From Mauremys mutica (Eukaryota > Chordata > Testudines > Geoemydidae), in assembly GCF_020497125.1 (NCBI RefSeq), contig NC_059079.1, forward strand, positions 52,401,114 through 52,465,113: a DNA stretch of 64,000 nucleotides, read 5' to 3'. The position numbers were made by a program, and so were the translations under genes. Under the pieces are notes generated by a model. The model was given only the letters and a program-made list of their open reading frames with translations, was not told the DNA's origin and did not search any database. Of this stretch, positions 30,946-43,447 are shown piece by piece (position 1 is the stretch's first letter; each line of letters starts with the position of its first letter).

Positions 30946-33014
30946 AAGCAGTTCTGATGGTCTGTGGGTAAAATTAATTCAGATATAAAGACAGATACAC
31001 TGCAGCCATTTTCCCATTTCCAGTTTGGAGAGCAAACTTGTGCTGAGCTATAACAAATCCAGTCTCCACCTCTACAAGCCCATGTCTCTTGTTAGGCAGG
31101 ATGTAGCAATCAAGGAGTTTGTAGGTGGTAGGAAAGGGATAAGCAAGGCAACACACAACCCAGTTTAACATATTAAGTAGAATCTATTAGAGGAAGGTAT
31201 GTTTTGTATTACATGGCATTCATATTCATCAATATGATACACGAGGTCCCGATAGATATTTCCACAAGGTGGTGTGGTACTTTCAGAAATGCTTTACAAC
31301 ATTAGAAAAATCAGAATTCTCTGCACTGTAAAGTCGTGAGCAGATGTGTGTCGTGAAAGACTGTACTTGTGAATGGCAGCAGAAAAACAAACATTTCTTA
31401 TCCTCTTAAATAGTTGTGGGTTTTTTTATTAAATAAGGAGCAGATAACAGAAGTCATATTACAGCCAATAATGCTGGTGTCCTAAAGCAGTTCATTGCCC
31501 TCAAAAAATTCAGCAAAGTTTTTTTTTTCCCCTCCGAGCATACATTTGCTGATTATCCAAGCGCATCCGAAATTACATACAGCAATTTTCATATACAAAA
31601 TAATGTAGTTTATTATTTTCTTATCCAACCCTCTGTTTTCTGAAAGTGGATTATAACTCCTATTGTGCATCATTTGCAATGCAGGACCTTGTTTATCCAA
31701 AATGCATGCCACACACCCCTTTCTATTTCAGTACCTAAGAGTTCTGTATCAGCAAATGGTGTCTGTTTTCTGATTCTGAACAAACTCCAACATTGTAGTA
31801 CTCAACATTAGCATTTGGGTATGAAACAGTAGATCAAAAGATTAGGGGGTTCTTTTTTTAATATAAGTCTCAAACTAGAATATGTGGGTCTTATTGTAAA
31901 ACCCAAGATCTTGCCAACAGCAAACATTTAACTTCTTAGGCTACTGTGAGTGTGTACACAACTCCATCCAGGTCATTTGGCTGACAAAACGGAGTAAGCT
32001 TGGTGTGTGGATTTCAACTGCAAGGTCTTCTCCAAAAACCCCTTCAGTGCTTAACATGTATAGGGAAGAAACCTAGTTTATTTCACCAAAGACTAGATTT
32101 AGATTTGAATTATGAATTACTGCAAAGGGGTTAGGACATAAGCCACCATCGCCACCCATGCCAACCCTGTCAGTGTATCAAGAGCTTGGGTCCGGGCTTA
32201 TAGAAATAAGAGGATATAGCAAGTCTGCTGCCCACCCGCAGAGTAGGTGGATGAAAAGGACAGGGAATGGACTGAGACTTTGCTCTACCTCCCAGTGCAC
32301 TGGAAAGGGGGAGATGTCATAATTTTCTACTGGTATAGGCCAGGTGCCAACAGCAAGTTACTACACCTTTTCCAGAGAGCAATACGGAAGCAAGGAGGAA
32401 TTGTGACCCAGAGATTTGTCTGAAACACGCTGCTTCCTGGAGCAACTTTTGGAATGGTGCTGTTTAGCCACCACCTCTAGCTCAGGGCTGTGCCTAAAGG
32501 CACAATCTAACCATAAAACGAATCTGCAAATGTTTTTTGAAGGATTATCACATACTTGTCTATGCAGAATACAGTAGTATCAACAACAGTTCAGATTTAG
32601 ACAGCTTTATTATTTTCCATGTATTATCTAGAAGGTTACTCATGTCTTTCTTGTTGCCTGTCATGGGAGTATTGCGGCTTAATCTCCATGCAGATGCATT
32701 GATGCCATCAATGCATTGAAAAATGTAGCTCATTGTGCACTTAAAATGCATAGCCTATGTTATCTGATAAACTATCAGAGTCTGAGACTGTTACCATTAA
32801 CAAAAGGCAGCATTATTCATAAGCCATTTTCTGGCCATTGATGTCTGAGAATTACCACAGACAAAGATTCCCACAAACAGAGCCATCACAGTCTAAAATG
32901 TCTGGCTGGTAAGCCAGGAATCCATAATGATGCAAGATGCTTTGGAAAAAAAACCAAAACAGTGGATATGATAATTTGTAAGTAAATTATGCAGAGCTGT
33001 TTTTCCACAAATAG
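30946..33014. other. No feature seen
   Basis: About 2 kb. A moderately GC-rich part at 32140-32510 may be an old repeat (caaggaggaattgtgaccc), not classifiable by eye. Confidence 0.45.
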
Positions 33015-33130
33015 TGCCAGATTTTCAAAAAGATCTCAGCATACTAGGTGAGGAGCTCCTTAGAAAACCTGGCTGTAAGTGACATAACGTGAGCTGATGG
33101 GTTTAGACCACTTTTGAAAATCTGGCCCCA
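33015..33130. mobile_element. Fold-back repeat
   Basis: The arms tgccagattttcaaaaag and cacttttgaaaatctggcccc are inverted around a ~75-base centre. Related to 29525-29658. Confidence 0.65.
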
Positions 33131-33309
33131 GTTTCAGATGCTGAACACTTAAAAAAAAAAGAGTGGATGAACTCTTCTGAAAATCTACTTCCATAGGTCT
33201 GATTTTAAGAAATCTCTAGGGATGGCATTAAACTTATGATAGGGCTCCTCTAAATGTATTTTTAAATGATTCCATTTTGACTAGTTGGACAGTCTGTTCA
33301 ACGTTAAGT

Positions 33310-34262
33310 AGAGCTGGTTGGGCATTTTCGATCCATTTTTTCTGGTGTAAAATGCAGTTTATGATTTTGCTAAAATATAATAATTTTAGTTTTACATAAG
33401 AACATAAGAACTGCCGTACTGGGTCAGACCAAAGTTCCATCTAGCCCAGTATCCTGTCTACCGACAGTGACCAATGCCAGGTGCCCCAGTGGGAGTGAAC
33501 CTAACAGGTAATGATCAAGTGATCTCTCTCCTGCCATCCATCTCCACCCTCTGACAAACAGAGTCTAGGGACACCATTCCTTACCCATTGTGGCTAATAG
33601 CCATTAATGGACCTAAGCTCCATGAATTTATCCAGTTCTCTTTTAAACGCTGTTATAGTCCTAGCCTTCACAACCATCAGGAAAAATCAAAATGAAATGT
33701 TTCATTTCAAGTTGAGTTCACTTGAGTTGAAATATTTCATTTTGGGTCAGTCTGATATTAATATGCTTTTCCGTGAGCTGCTGGTGTGCCTCAGAGTTGT
33801 ACCTTGGGCCCCCATTTTCTTTTATGAGCTAGAACCTTGGTTGGATTATAGTTCCCACAATACATCATGGTCTCCTCTCTGGCTGAACCACCACCATGCA
33901 TCATGGGAGTCCCATTGCCATAGTAAATCCTGGGAAATGTAGTCTGGTCAAGGAGCAAGAGGAAAAAATGGACATGAGGCATGCAAACTACAACTCCCCA
34001 CCATGGAAGCTCAGTCAGAGGCAGTTCAATTTGTAAAAATAAAACAAATGGTGACAGATTTTCAAAAGTGCTCTGTTTATTTGATAACATTAGAGTGTTT
34101 CATTTTGATTCAAAGTGTCAGAAAACAAAACATTCTGATATTTCCACACTGACATTTTTCCTTTCCATGAAAAAAGATAAATATTTTCATTTTTCAAGAT
34201 GAAAACATGTCAAAATATTGGAATATCCCAAGGAACAGAAATCCCGTGTTTTGGCCAGCTCT
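33310..34262. mobile_element. DNA element with AGAGCTGG ends, split by CR1
   Basis: Begins agagctggttgggcatttt and ends ggccagctct in inverted form. After removing the CR1 (33395-33677) it is about 670 bases. The middle includes tgagctgctggtgtgcc, atagttcccacaatacatc and acaactccccaccatgg. The same order of segments occurs at 43448-44109, so two independent copies exist. No transposase. I recall related sequences in amniotes but cannot name the family. Confidence 0.65.
33395..33677 (-). mobile_element. CR1 LINE 3' end, nested
   Basis: The 3' end is at 33395 (cataagaacataagaactgcc). It shares the catctagcccagtatcctgtc and aatgccaggtgcccca segments with the CR1 at 16036, and is truncated at 33677 just into ORF2. 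It splits the AGAGCTGG-ended element, so it is younger than that element. Confidence 0.9.
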
Positions 34263-34952
34263 TACATTAAGGGTCATGTCCTGATCACTTTGAAATCAGA
34301 GAGTTTTACCACTGATTTCAACAGAGACCAGGAGCCGACCCTAGGGACTCTGGCCCTGAAAGCACTACTTAATGCTTCCTCCACCCCAAGAACTCTCTCC
34401 CCAAGGAAAGAGGTGAGAATTTAAATTCTACTGAATGTTGACAACTTTAATGTTTTTAAGAGGCCAAAATGGAAATCCATAGATTGTCTGTTAACTACAA
34501 TTTCTTTTCTCTTCACAAAGGTCCAGTTAGTGAGTTGCTGACTTCAGTGGGATTATTTGTGTGAGTAGCTGTTCACCAATGCAAGTAAGGGATTTATAAT
34601 CTAGCCCAAAAAAAAAGGTATAAAAAAGATGAAAGGTTTTATTTCTAGCCAATCAAGTTGAAAAGCTCCAATCCACTGAACAGCATGCTTAACTCCTCAA
34701 AAAATATTTTTAAAAAGTTAAGATCTTTATTTATTTCCCACACACACACACACACAAATACTTCCACTATGTACAGTTGACTTTATTAGCAATACAGACT
34801 TATTTTGTACTTCACAAAAGTCAAAACATCAGTAATGAAACTAAAACCCGAGGCCAGCCAAGTTCAAAGTTTTGGGCAACTCTGGACTGAGTGCCGAGAG
34901 AAAATTCTAATTGTGAGGTACAGTCCAATTAAGAGCTTTGAGTGAAAACTCA
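34263..34952. other. No gene seen; (CA)n at 34737-34756
   Basis: AT-rich, with a short ca run. Pieces near 34275-34330 and 34520-34600 with acttcagtggg-like cores resemble the short palindromic repeats. Confidence 0.45.
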
Positions 34953-35085
34953 GGGCTTGTCTATATTATAAATTGCACAAGTTTAACTGAATGTGTGTAG
35001 TTAAACTGGTTTAGTTAAACTAGTGCAAGTCTGCATTTCAGTTAAAAGGTGGTGCATATCTATTTAGCTTAATGCTGTAGAAATG
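34953..35085. mobile_element. MITE, left half
   Basis: Starts cagggcttgtctatatt, then gtttaactgaatgtgtg and ggtttagttaaac. Same family as the complete fold-back element at 60675-60976. The right half is missing. Confidence 0.55.
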
Positions 35086-35111
35086 GGTTATTGATGCATG
35101 ATATACAAGAG

Positions 35112-35215
35112 CTTAGTATTATCATCAGTAGATATCAAAGCCATTTGCAAAGGAGGTCAGTGTTGTCCTCATTGTGCAGATGGTGAAACGGAGGCACAGG
35201 GTAGCTTGACTGCTA
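35112..35215 (-). mobile_element. MIR-like SINE fragment
   Basis: Reverse-oriented core: ttgtgcagatggtgaaacgg then aggcacaggg, the inverse of the cctcagttt...ctgtaaaatg portion of MIR-like SINEs, with agccatttgcaaagg from the tail. Confidence 0.6.
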
Positions 35216-37754
35216 ACCTGAAAATAGCCAGCCTCACATTGCAAATGGTTTGAAAGACAACGAAAAAGGCGCACACAACCCCCTACACACTGAATGACTG
35301 AAATTTCATATAACTAATTAGTAGTGCTCTCCTGGTTTCTGTCTGTTCAAAGCTAAGAATATCAATCAGATTTAATGGTTGAAAAGAATTACTCAGTCTG
35401 TTTGGCAGCACTGCCTTGAAGCCATATATGGGCTGTGACAAAGTTTTCTAATTAAGCAGTTTCATTAAGCAGCAGAGTGTACCTTCTAAATCCCATGGCT
35501 GCTAGCTTGGAGCACCATCCCACTCTCATTGTACTTAATAGCAGCAGGATCAGACCCTGTTCTTGCATTATGATATTTGGATCTTTTAAGAATTGATGGG
35601 CAAAATTATTCCAAAACTCCAAACCTGGATATTCTCTTTGGGATTCTCTTGGCAAATTGCTTATTGATTTTCCTCAGCACATGATGCTGATTTTCATAGG
35701 TTCCAGATTGTTTTTTCTGGCATCTTGTCATGTAATCATAAAAGTTTCCCCACTGATAATATGGATATAATCCTAATTTTTAATGTGTTTAAGCCAATAT
35801 AAAAAAAGTGTTCTGTGCCAGAACATAGAGATATAATAAAGTGAGGGCGCCTGAATAGAAGGCATTAACAGAAGTTGGATACTCATTTTAGAAACGACAC
35901 AAACACCCACAAATTACAAATCTACGGCTATAGCCACAACCAAATCCAACCCCTTGGGGAGGCTCTCAAAAGTTTTGCTATTCCCGCCTCCCCCCGCCAC
36001 CCATTAAATTTAATCTTCACATTCCTTTGGTGGAACTGGAAGTACTGAAATACTGTGAAAAGGTTGTGCCCACTGTGTTCTCTACTCCAAACAGAAGCAG
36101 GAAGCACAAGAAATGTTTATGAGAAATGTTTGCACAAAATTCCCAGCCACATTTTTACAGACTCCAGGGGCCAAGTCCTCAGCTAGTGTAAATCAGGGTA
36201 GCTCCACTAATTTCAGTATGTGACTCTGGGGATCTGGATCGATTGGGTCAGCATGAAGACATGTTTTCAGACTGAGTAAGCTTCACATTTGACTAAACAG
36301 TCCTCGTTAATTACTCCACAGTTGTTGGTGTGCTCAGGATATGTTTCAAATGCAGCATATGTTTACCATAGGAAATCTCATTGGATTGGTTGGTGGTACA
36401 TCAGGGCTTAGAAAGATATAGAGCAGTTGGCTGCTGGAATGATCCTGTTAAGCCTTTTCTAAAACTCCAAGGAATGCCATTATGCAGAGTGTCCCCCAGT
36501 TAACTCCCTTTTTTGTGTGTTTGGTGGGGGGGCGATTTGCATGAAAGGATTTGCGCTGCATGAAAAAAAATGCAGTGAAAGAGGGCCAGAAACAAGAAAT
36601 CTAGAATTTTAAAGTGCCAATTACTTTTTCCCTTTTTTAAAAAAATGAACAGGAACCCAATATTGTTCAGTGGAAATCACCCTGCAGGGAAGAAAAGCCT
36701 GTGCAATACAGGTGGAATTGTAAGGCTTCAGGACAGTACATATAGTTGCTCATTAGGAAGCATACAATGCAAGATGTGAGATGCACTGCTTTATAGTTTA
36801 AAAAACAAAAAATAAAAGAGCAACAAGATATTGTTCACACATGATCCAGTGAAGCAGCAAAAAATCTGATCAAGTCATGAGTGGAGCAACAACTCACTAC
36901 TGGTCAGTTAAGAAAACAGGAGAGGGAATGTATTTGATGGAGCATCTAAACATGCAGCTCATCAGTAAGGGAGTGACATGAACCAGCAATTCAAAGAGGG
37001 TGGGTGGGTGGAGGAAGCAAATTCCCAGAAATGTGGGGTGGATAAACATGCTGCAGTACCAAAACATGGCCACACACTGAGCAATTCATCAGTGCACATG
37101 CAAGCAGTTGTGGTACTTACCACAGTGATTGATGGCCAGAGGATAAGTATTCAGAGCAGCAGCAGAGGTATATATAGGTTGGGCAGCTCTTTAAGGACAA
37201 AGGGCCTATAGAATGGCTCTTGCATATGTTATGAGGATGCACACAACAGCATAAATTCTCTGCTCACTTTGTGTGCTCACTGATGTAAGATGAAGCTCCC
37301 TAGGGCACTTTAACTCAAGCTTTCCTAGCACAGGATACCAGAGCCACCACCACAAACTTTTGTTAGAAACATCAATGCAGTTTCACATTTTAACACCAAT
37401 TTTTGTGTTCAGATTCATGTGTACATCTGCCACTGAAATCACACGCAGTGTCTAATGCAAACAAAGAAGATATTTTAATTGCCACAAGGGACCGGTTTTA
37501 ATTATCATCTAAAAAAATAGCACCTTCAACATCCCAGTGCCTCATTACACCATGCTAGACCCTTGGTTCAATAGTGACTCAAGGAACAATCACTAAAACC
37601 ATTTCCTGCAGCACCTGGAGATCTCCCAAGCAGGAATCAATCTAAAGAAAGTAGTGGTACTTTCCTACGGTCTACCTGCAAACCCAACTCTGCCCACAAC
37701 AGGTCTGCCTGCTTATGACATCTAGATGAGATGACTTCCAGGAAAACTCTTCAG
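35216..37754. other. No gene seen
   Basis: About 2.5 kb. The only pattern I note is agctagtgtaaatcagggtag at about 36181, half of a short palindromic repeat. The remaining open frames are short and unremarkable. Confidence 0.5.
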
Positions 37755-38150
37755 AGCTTCATAATGAGTTGGTTGGAAACATTCTGATGAAACACTTTTT
37801 CTGCCAGAATTCACCAGTTTGATTTCGACAAAGTGTGCCACAGAGGTGGTTTGATTTTGGCTGAGTTCCTCTGGAAATCGGGCAGTATTTCACCTGCCAG
37901 GCAGCTTTCAAAACCTGCCTACTAGGCAGGTTTCTGCTGGAAGCCTATCTGGTTTCCTGCCAGCACACCTGCTCCTTGGCAGTCCATGCTTCCAGGTCTA
38001 TTGGTCAGGAGCAGCCAGCTGGGCAGACTGCCCCTTAGCTGGGACTCTTGGGCTTTTCCTTTCACAGGGGCTTATGAAGTTTTTGATTTTAGTATTTTGG
38101 AAAGAAACTAAACTTCAAAATATCTACATTTTCCATGAAGTGGAATTACC
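37755..38150. repeat. Possible DNA-element relic with a short perfect palindrome
   Basis: The block has gcctgccaggcagg-like segments repeated several times. At 37911-37933, aaacctgcct and aggcaggttt are perfect inverse arms. Composition resembles the A/T-tract-flanked turtle DNA elements, but the ends are not defined. Confidence 0.35.
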
Positions 38151-38845
38151 TTTGTCCACACAGATCTAATTATGATTGTTATTTAATGAAAACTTTGGTT
38201 CTGAAACACAAGATGGTAACCACCAAGAAGTAGTACAAGTCACTGTCCATCTGCCAAACTGACCATCCACTTACATTCAAGTACTGTCTAGACCCAACCA
38301 TGTATAATCTGAGATATTGAAAAAGATAACATGTACATACAGGTACAGACACTGCTCCTACATGAGTTCAGGGGAATCTGTGAACAGAATAAAATTTACT
38401 CATTCATATTGTTCCTAAAGAAATCTCAGAAAAATGAACCACCCCAGTTCAAATTTACCTTGAACCCAGTCATAATGGTGCCAAAAAACTAAGGAAGATC
38501 TAAATCACAATATTATCCCTTGCTCACATTGATTAGCACCTTACTTCATTGACATCACTGGGGCTACTTCTGGAGTAGGGTGCTGTTCAGCACAAGTAAG
38601 GGTGCTAGAATCCAATCATTGGTGCCAAACCTTTCCACAGCACTCATTCTTCAATGTTGTGCAAAGCTCCTAATTTTAACTTTGTTCATGTTTTATAAGA
38701 AAATGCCCAAATTTTGGCCAGAGGGGGAAGTTCTTGTTTAAAAAGATTTTTAGTCTGGGTTTCCCAGGGGAAAGAAGAAAGCATGTCTTTTCTGAAGCAG
38801 CCTGCTGTATTTGGATAGGCCCTGCAGCTACTTTGTGCCTGCTCT
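38151..38845. other. No feature seen
   Basis: Unique-looking spacer; about 38540-38610 may be a short palindromic repeat. Confidence 0.45.
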
Positions 38846-39118
38846 TAAGGATAAGGTGCACTGCAATTAAATACCCGTGGCTGGCCCACAGCAGCTTACT
38901 CAGGCTCATGGGGCTCAGGCTGTGGGGCTGTAAAATTGTAGTGTAAATGTTCAGACTTGGGCTGGAGCCCAGACTCTGAGACTCTCCCACGCTGTGGGGT
39001 CTCAGAGACCAGGCTCCATCCCAAGCCTGAACGTCTACATTGCAAATTTGTAATCCCTGTTCTACTCAATTGACTTAGGCCAGGCAATGGTATTTTATTG
39101 CAATATAGACATACCCCA
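38846..39118. mobile_element. Fold-back MITE, ~270 bp
   Basis: Nearly the whole element is one long palindrome. The left side tgcactgcaattaaatac mirrors the right ttattgcaatatagaca, gactcgggct-like tracts mirror across the centre, and the middle is ctctgagactctcccacgct. The right end is gcaatatagacatacccc. Same family as 22354 and 28830. Confidence 0.75.
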
Positions 39119-39431
39119 ATGTAAGCTCAGGATTAAGAGAACTCAAGTTAGCAGACCTTGGGTTTGTTAACCTACAGACTGAGTGTTTACATTCTTTTGT
39201 GATCCTAAGTTAGGCATTGTTGATCCTTGGGGCTCCAGCCTCCATACTGCATTATGTGGACCTGAGTCCAACCACCCACATCCCAGACTTCCTTGTGCCA
39301 TCCCAAAAGGTGACCACTCTAGTCCTTTGTTCATAGTGCAGTACTGGAAAACTTGACTGTCCACCAAACTTGACCGGCTGAGGACAAACAAAGTCAGTCT
39401 GTGGGATTGTGGAATACTTTGATGGATTCCC
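39119..39431. other. Unclassified, perhaps MITE-derived
   Basis: Sits between two MITEs and has a similar vocabulary (gtggacctgagtcc, gtttacattc). It may be part of a larger composite element. Confidence 0.35.
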
Positions 39432-39619
39432 AGGGCATGAGTCTACCCTGCAAAGCAATAGCACTTGAACCTTGCGTCCCGGCTTGAGTCAGGCTCAGAC
39501 CCTTTATCCCTTCCTCCCCCGTAGAGTCCTCGGACAGTCTAATTTGTGTAGACGGAACAAGTGTTAGGCTTGAGCCTGAGTTTAAACCCTGGGCTTACGC
39601 TGCAGTGTAGATACATCCT
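39432..39619. mobile_element. MITE, ~190 bp
   Basis: The left agggcatgagtctaccctgc and right gcagtgtagatacatcct are inverted with mismatches. The inner cggcttgagtcaggctcag pairs with ttaggcttgagcctgag. Confidence 0.55.
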
Positions 39620-40519
39620 AAGTGCATTGCTCAGAGAGTCAGCCATAGCAGGGGAGCTAATGTACCTGATTGAAAGAAGTAATTTTATTTACCACACACA
39701 AGAATGTAGGATGTTCCTATAAGTGGAGAGATTTCTGGAGGACACTAATCTTTTGTGTAGAGTCTAAAAATGTTAAATTCCTTAAATAGCTGCCTCATGA
39801 TCCACTGCTGTTTGTGAACAGAAAGAGAAAGTGACATTTGCCTTCATCCTATCTAGTAAGTTAGCTACAGCCAGCTCTGGCAACTCTTCTTCGTATACTT
39901 AGGCTTTATGAAATTATATACAAAAATCTAATTCAAACAGATTGAAACAGATGTTTATTTTAAGCACTTTTCTTCTATTTTTATCAATTTGAATTTTCAC
40001 AGTTGCAGGAATTTATGATGGAATCAGACACCAGTTATTTAATGAGAGACATTGAGATTCAAAAAGTTAAGCTTTATAACCATTAAAACACAAATTGTCA
40101 ACATCACATGTCAAAATATACAAAGCAAATATCCTTAAATCAAAATATAATAAGTTCTCAAGCAGCATTTTTATTACTTTGCCTATCTGAAAACTCAGAT
40201 TATCAATGGAAACATTTTCTTCATTGGTTTGTGTGTACAGTGAAATTGATGCTTACTGATAAAATCTAAGCTTTCCAAGCCAAAGTAACTTCATGCAGTT
40301 TATTGTGTCAGTCTGTACATTTAATGCAGGATAAAGTACATGTAACCACTCTTCCACCTACTGAGCCAGTTCACCACCTACCCTGGGAAGGGACTAGGGT
40401 GTAATGAGAGTCTCCAAGATTCTATTCACTGGGTTTTCCTGCACCATCTCCTCTGGTGAGATGGGTTTGGTGGCTCCAGAGATTTTAAAAGGACATTTTC
40501 TCCCAACAGATGGAGCTCT
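39620..40519. other. No feature seen
   Basis: AT-rich. Nothing recognised. Confidence 0.5.
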
Positions 40520-40709
40520 AAGGGCTGGTCTACACTGGCAATTTACAGTGCTGCAACTTTCTCACCCAGAGTGCAGCAACTTTCTCGCCCAGAGTGCAGC
40601 AAGTTTCAATGCTGTAAAGTGCCAGTGTAGACAGTGCACCAGCACTGGGAGCCACGCTCTCAGCACTGGTAGCTATACCCCTCATGGAGGTGGTTTTTTT
40701 AGAGTGCTT
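40520..40709. mobile_element. MITE, left part
   Basis: Starts aagggctggtctacactggc, then agtgctgcaactttctc. An internal near-duplicate (gcagcaactttctcgccc) follows, then agtgccagtgtagacagtgc, and the left part ends in ggaggtggtttttt. The right terminus is absent. Similar in type to 2403-3001. Confidence 0.6.
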
Positions 40710-40794
40710 AGTCTTTTACTGTTAGGCATTTTTTCTTCAGCCCTCAAAACATTTCTGGGACTCTTTACTGTACTCTAAGTTTTCAATATCCTTT

Positions 40795-41985
40795 TAAAAA
40801 TGTTGACCCCTCAATTGTAGGCAGTATTCCAATACTGGTTTCACTATTACCATATACAGAGGTAAAAAAACATCTCCCTACTTCAGTGTTTACACATCCA
40901 AGGATCATGTTGGCCCTGTTTGCCACAGCATCACCCTAGGAACTCATGTTGAGTTGCTTTTCCACTGACTGCTATATCCTTTCTCCAGAGTAACTGTTTT
41001 CCAGGCTACAGTCCCCCATGCCGAAGGCAAGGTTGGCATTCCTTATTTCTAGATGTAAGACCTTATGTTTGGCTGTATTTCTTTGAATGGACCCGGATTA
41101 CCAAGTGATCCAGATCTGTGTGACTGCCTTGTCCTCAAGTATTTACCACTCTGGCAATTTTGATGCCATCTGTACATTTTATTAGCAGTGATTTTATGTT
41201 TAATTCTATACAGAAGTGTTGAATAGTCTTGGATATAATACTGATCTCCAGTAAAGAACTCCACTAGAAAAAAAAACCATTTGATGATGACTCCCCTGTA
41301 ACAAAACCTTTGAGATCTGTTTGTTAGCCTGTTCTCAATCCATTTAATATGTGCTGTATTGAAATTGTATAAGATTAGAATGTCATGCAGTATTAAGTCA
41401 AATACCTTAAAATGATGTAAGTAAATTACATCTATACAGTTACCTTTATCAACCAACTTGTAATCTCCTCAACAAATGAGGTCAGCTTTGGAGGATCTAC
41501 TGCCATAAAACCATGTGGACTGGCATTAATTACATCATAGTCCCATCTATTAACTCTTTATTAATTGAATCCCATATCAGCTTTTCCATTATTTTGCCTG
41601 GGAATGAGGTCATGTCAACTTGCTGTTATTACCTGAGTCTTCTGGCTTACCTTTTTTCAATGTTGGCACAACATGAGCACTCTTCCAATCTTCTGGAATT
41701 TCCCTGATATTCCAAGATTTAGTAACAATTAATGTGCTAGAGTTCTCCTCAGCCAACTCCTTTGGGACTCTTGTGTGCAAGTTATCTAGGCCTGATGATT
41801 TAAAAACCTTTTATTCCTAGAAGATACTGCCTAAAAGCCTCTTTAATTATGTTAAGTATTAGAAAGTACTTCATTTGGAAAGAAGCAAGCTAATATTTTT
41901 GAATCACATGAAGATGAAGACAAATTTTGAACATTTTACCTTTTCTGAATCATTAACAATTCAACCATCTCCATTAGTCTTCTGA
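40795..41985 (-). mobile_element. Old CR1/L3-type LINE, internal 1.2 kb
   Basis: Matches the RT-coding part of a CR1-like LINE on the minus strand. Recognisable pieces include gccacagcatcaccctagga, tttaccactctggcaattt, tattgaatcccatatcagc and ttatctaggcctgatgattt. Many indels make it clearly older than the CR1s at 16 kb and 49 kb. It has no 3' untranslated tail in its expected position. It includes the RT fragment at 41049-41456. Confidence 0.8.
41049..41456 (-). pseudogene. CR1-like reverse-transcriptase fragment
   Basis: The translation starts VDKGNCIDVIYLHHFKVFD, the decayed counterpart of the VDVIYLDFxKAFD RT motif. IKWIENRLTNRSQRF follows about 30 residues later. The first catalytic Asp context is lost. 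Not functional. Confidence 0.8.
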
Positions 41986-43447
41986 TTCCTAGACTAGTGG
42001 CTTAATTAGAAGGCCATCCATCCATTCACTTAGAGATTTATATTGCCCCTAACTTCATAGTATCTAGGTGTCCTGATGTTCTTAAGAACAAATACAATCT
42101 CCTATTCCTTGGAATAATGCCCCATTTAAGTGCTCAAATACCTCCAAGCCTAGATGGTAACAAATACATTACAGAAAGAGTCCTACTGCCTGACCTGGAA
42201 AGATGAATTCCAAGCACTGACAGCAAAAATTCCTCAATCAATCTTAAACTTCTGTGACAGGTCATAGGGACTGAGGCAATTTTTGAAATTGTGTAAAACA
42301 TAATCAAAGTTTAATTTACAAAGAAGGTTTGAAAGCAGCTGCATTCTCAGTTCTGGCTAAAACTTGCCATACACAGCAGGTTTCATTAAAACACTCTAGA
42401 GTAGGGCAGATTAAATGCTTAAAGGTGATGGGTCTGATGGGGTCCGAAAAATGGCATTGGACCAGCCAGATAAAGAAACAATACCTGAACATTAAAAGTA
42501 GAGACCACTCCTTTCTACCACCCCTGGAGGTGGTACAGAATGTGCATTCAATAATCCTTTCCCCAGCTCAAGAGAATTATTCTATGCTTCTGTTTAACCC
42601 CTTTACCAATCAGCTTGTTTATTGTATTGTAAATCTTTTTGGGCAGTGACTAAGAGGATTTCCCAGGCTACTTTCCCATGCCATCATCCTCCCTGTGCGA
42701 ACATATAAGAACATGTATAGCAAAGGGCATGACTCCAACTAAGCTCCCCTTCTACTATGTTTGCTAAATTAGCCTGGTATCTTGAGAACAGCTGTAAGCC
42801 CTTTTCTCTTTCTTCTTTTATCTGTAACTGTAGAGCCAACCTGTGAGAAGAGATTTCATTTCTGAAGCTGGCCAACAGTAAGTTTTGTCCTGCAGTATAT
42901 TTATTCTGTGTTCCCAAAAAGTTTCCAGTCACAGTATTAAGTTTAGCTCTTATCAGATAATTAAAGAGCACTTGCCTCCTGAGGCAATTTTAAATCAATC
43001 TCAGGAAAGGCAGTAACTATACACTGCAGATAATTATAGTCCATTAAATACCTTAAGATTATATCCAGAGATCACTAATCACACAAGGTCATAAATGTAC
43101 TGCACCCTTCTTTGGCAGTGTCTGAATTTTGAAATATAGTCATTTTGCAGAAAAAATGTTTTCCAGGTTTTATATTGGACAAAATATTTAGGATAAATAC
43201 CAACTAAAGAAATATCCAAAATTCTTTTCCAGAACGTGAATTAAAATCCACCCTGTTAGTAATAAGGACAAATCACCCCAGAAGCCAATGGTGTAACACT
43301 AATGAAGAACATGACACAACAGAACATGACATATGACACATCTAGCTATCTTCTTTACACCAGTGGAATAGTTTCTTAATGGCTATGGCAGACATAGGGA
43401 GCATGCTTGGTAAGTATTTGATTTAATCAAGAAGTTTCCTTGTAAGT
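41986..43447. other. No gene seen; SINE tail at 42615-42655
   Basis: Contains attgtaaatctttttgggcag at about 42627, which resembles the 3' part of the MIR-like SINEs. Open frames at 42329-42649 (+) and 42684-42971 (-) have no recognised motifs. Confidence 0.45.

Noticed and set aside
40404..40778. 124-codon plus-strand frame
   Set aside because: Its centre is the MITE at 40520-40709; no protein-like features outside it.
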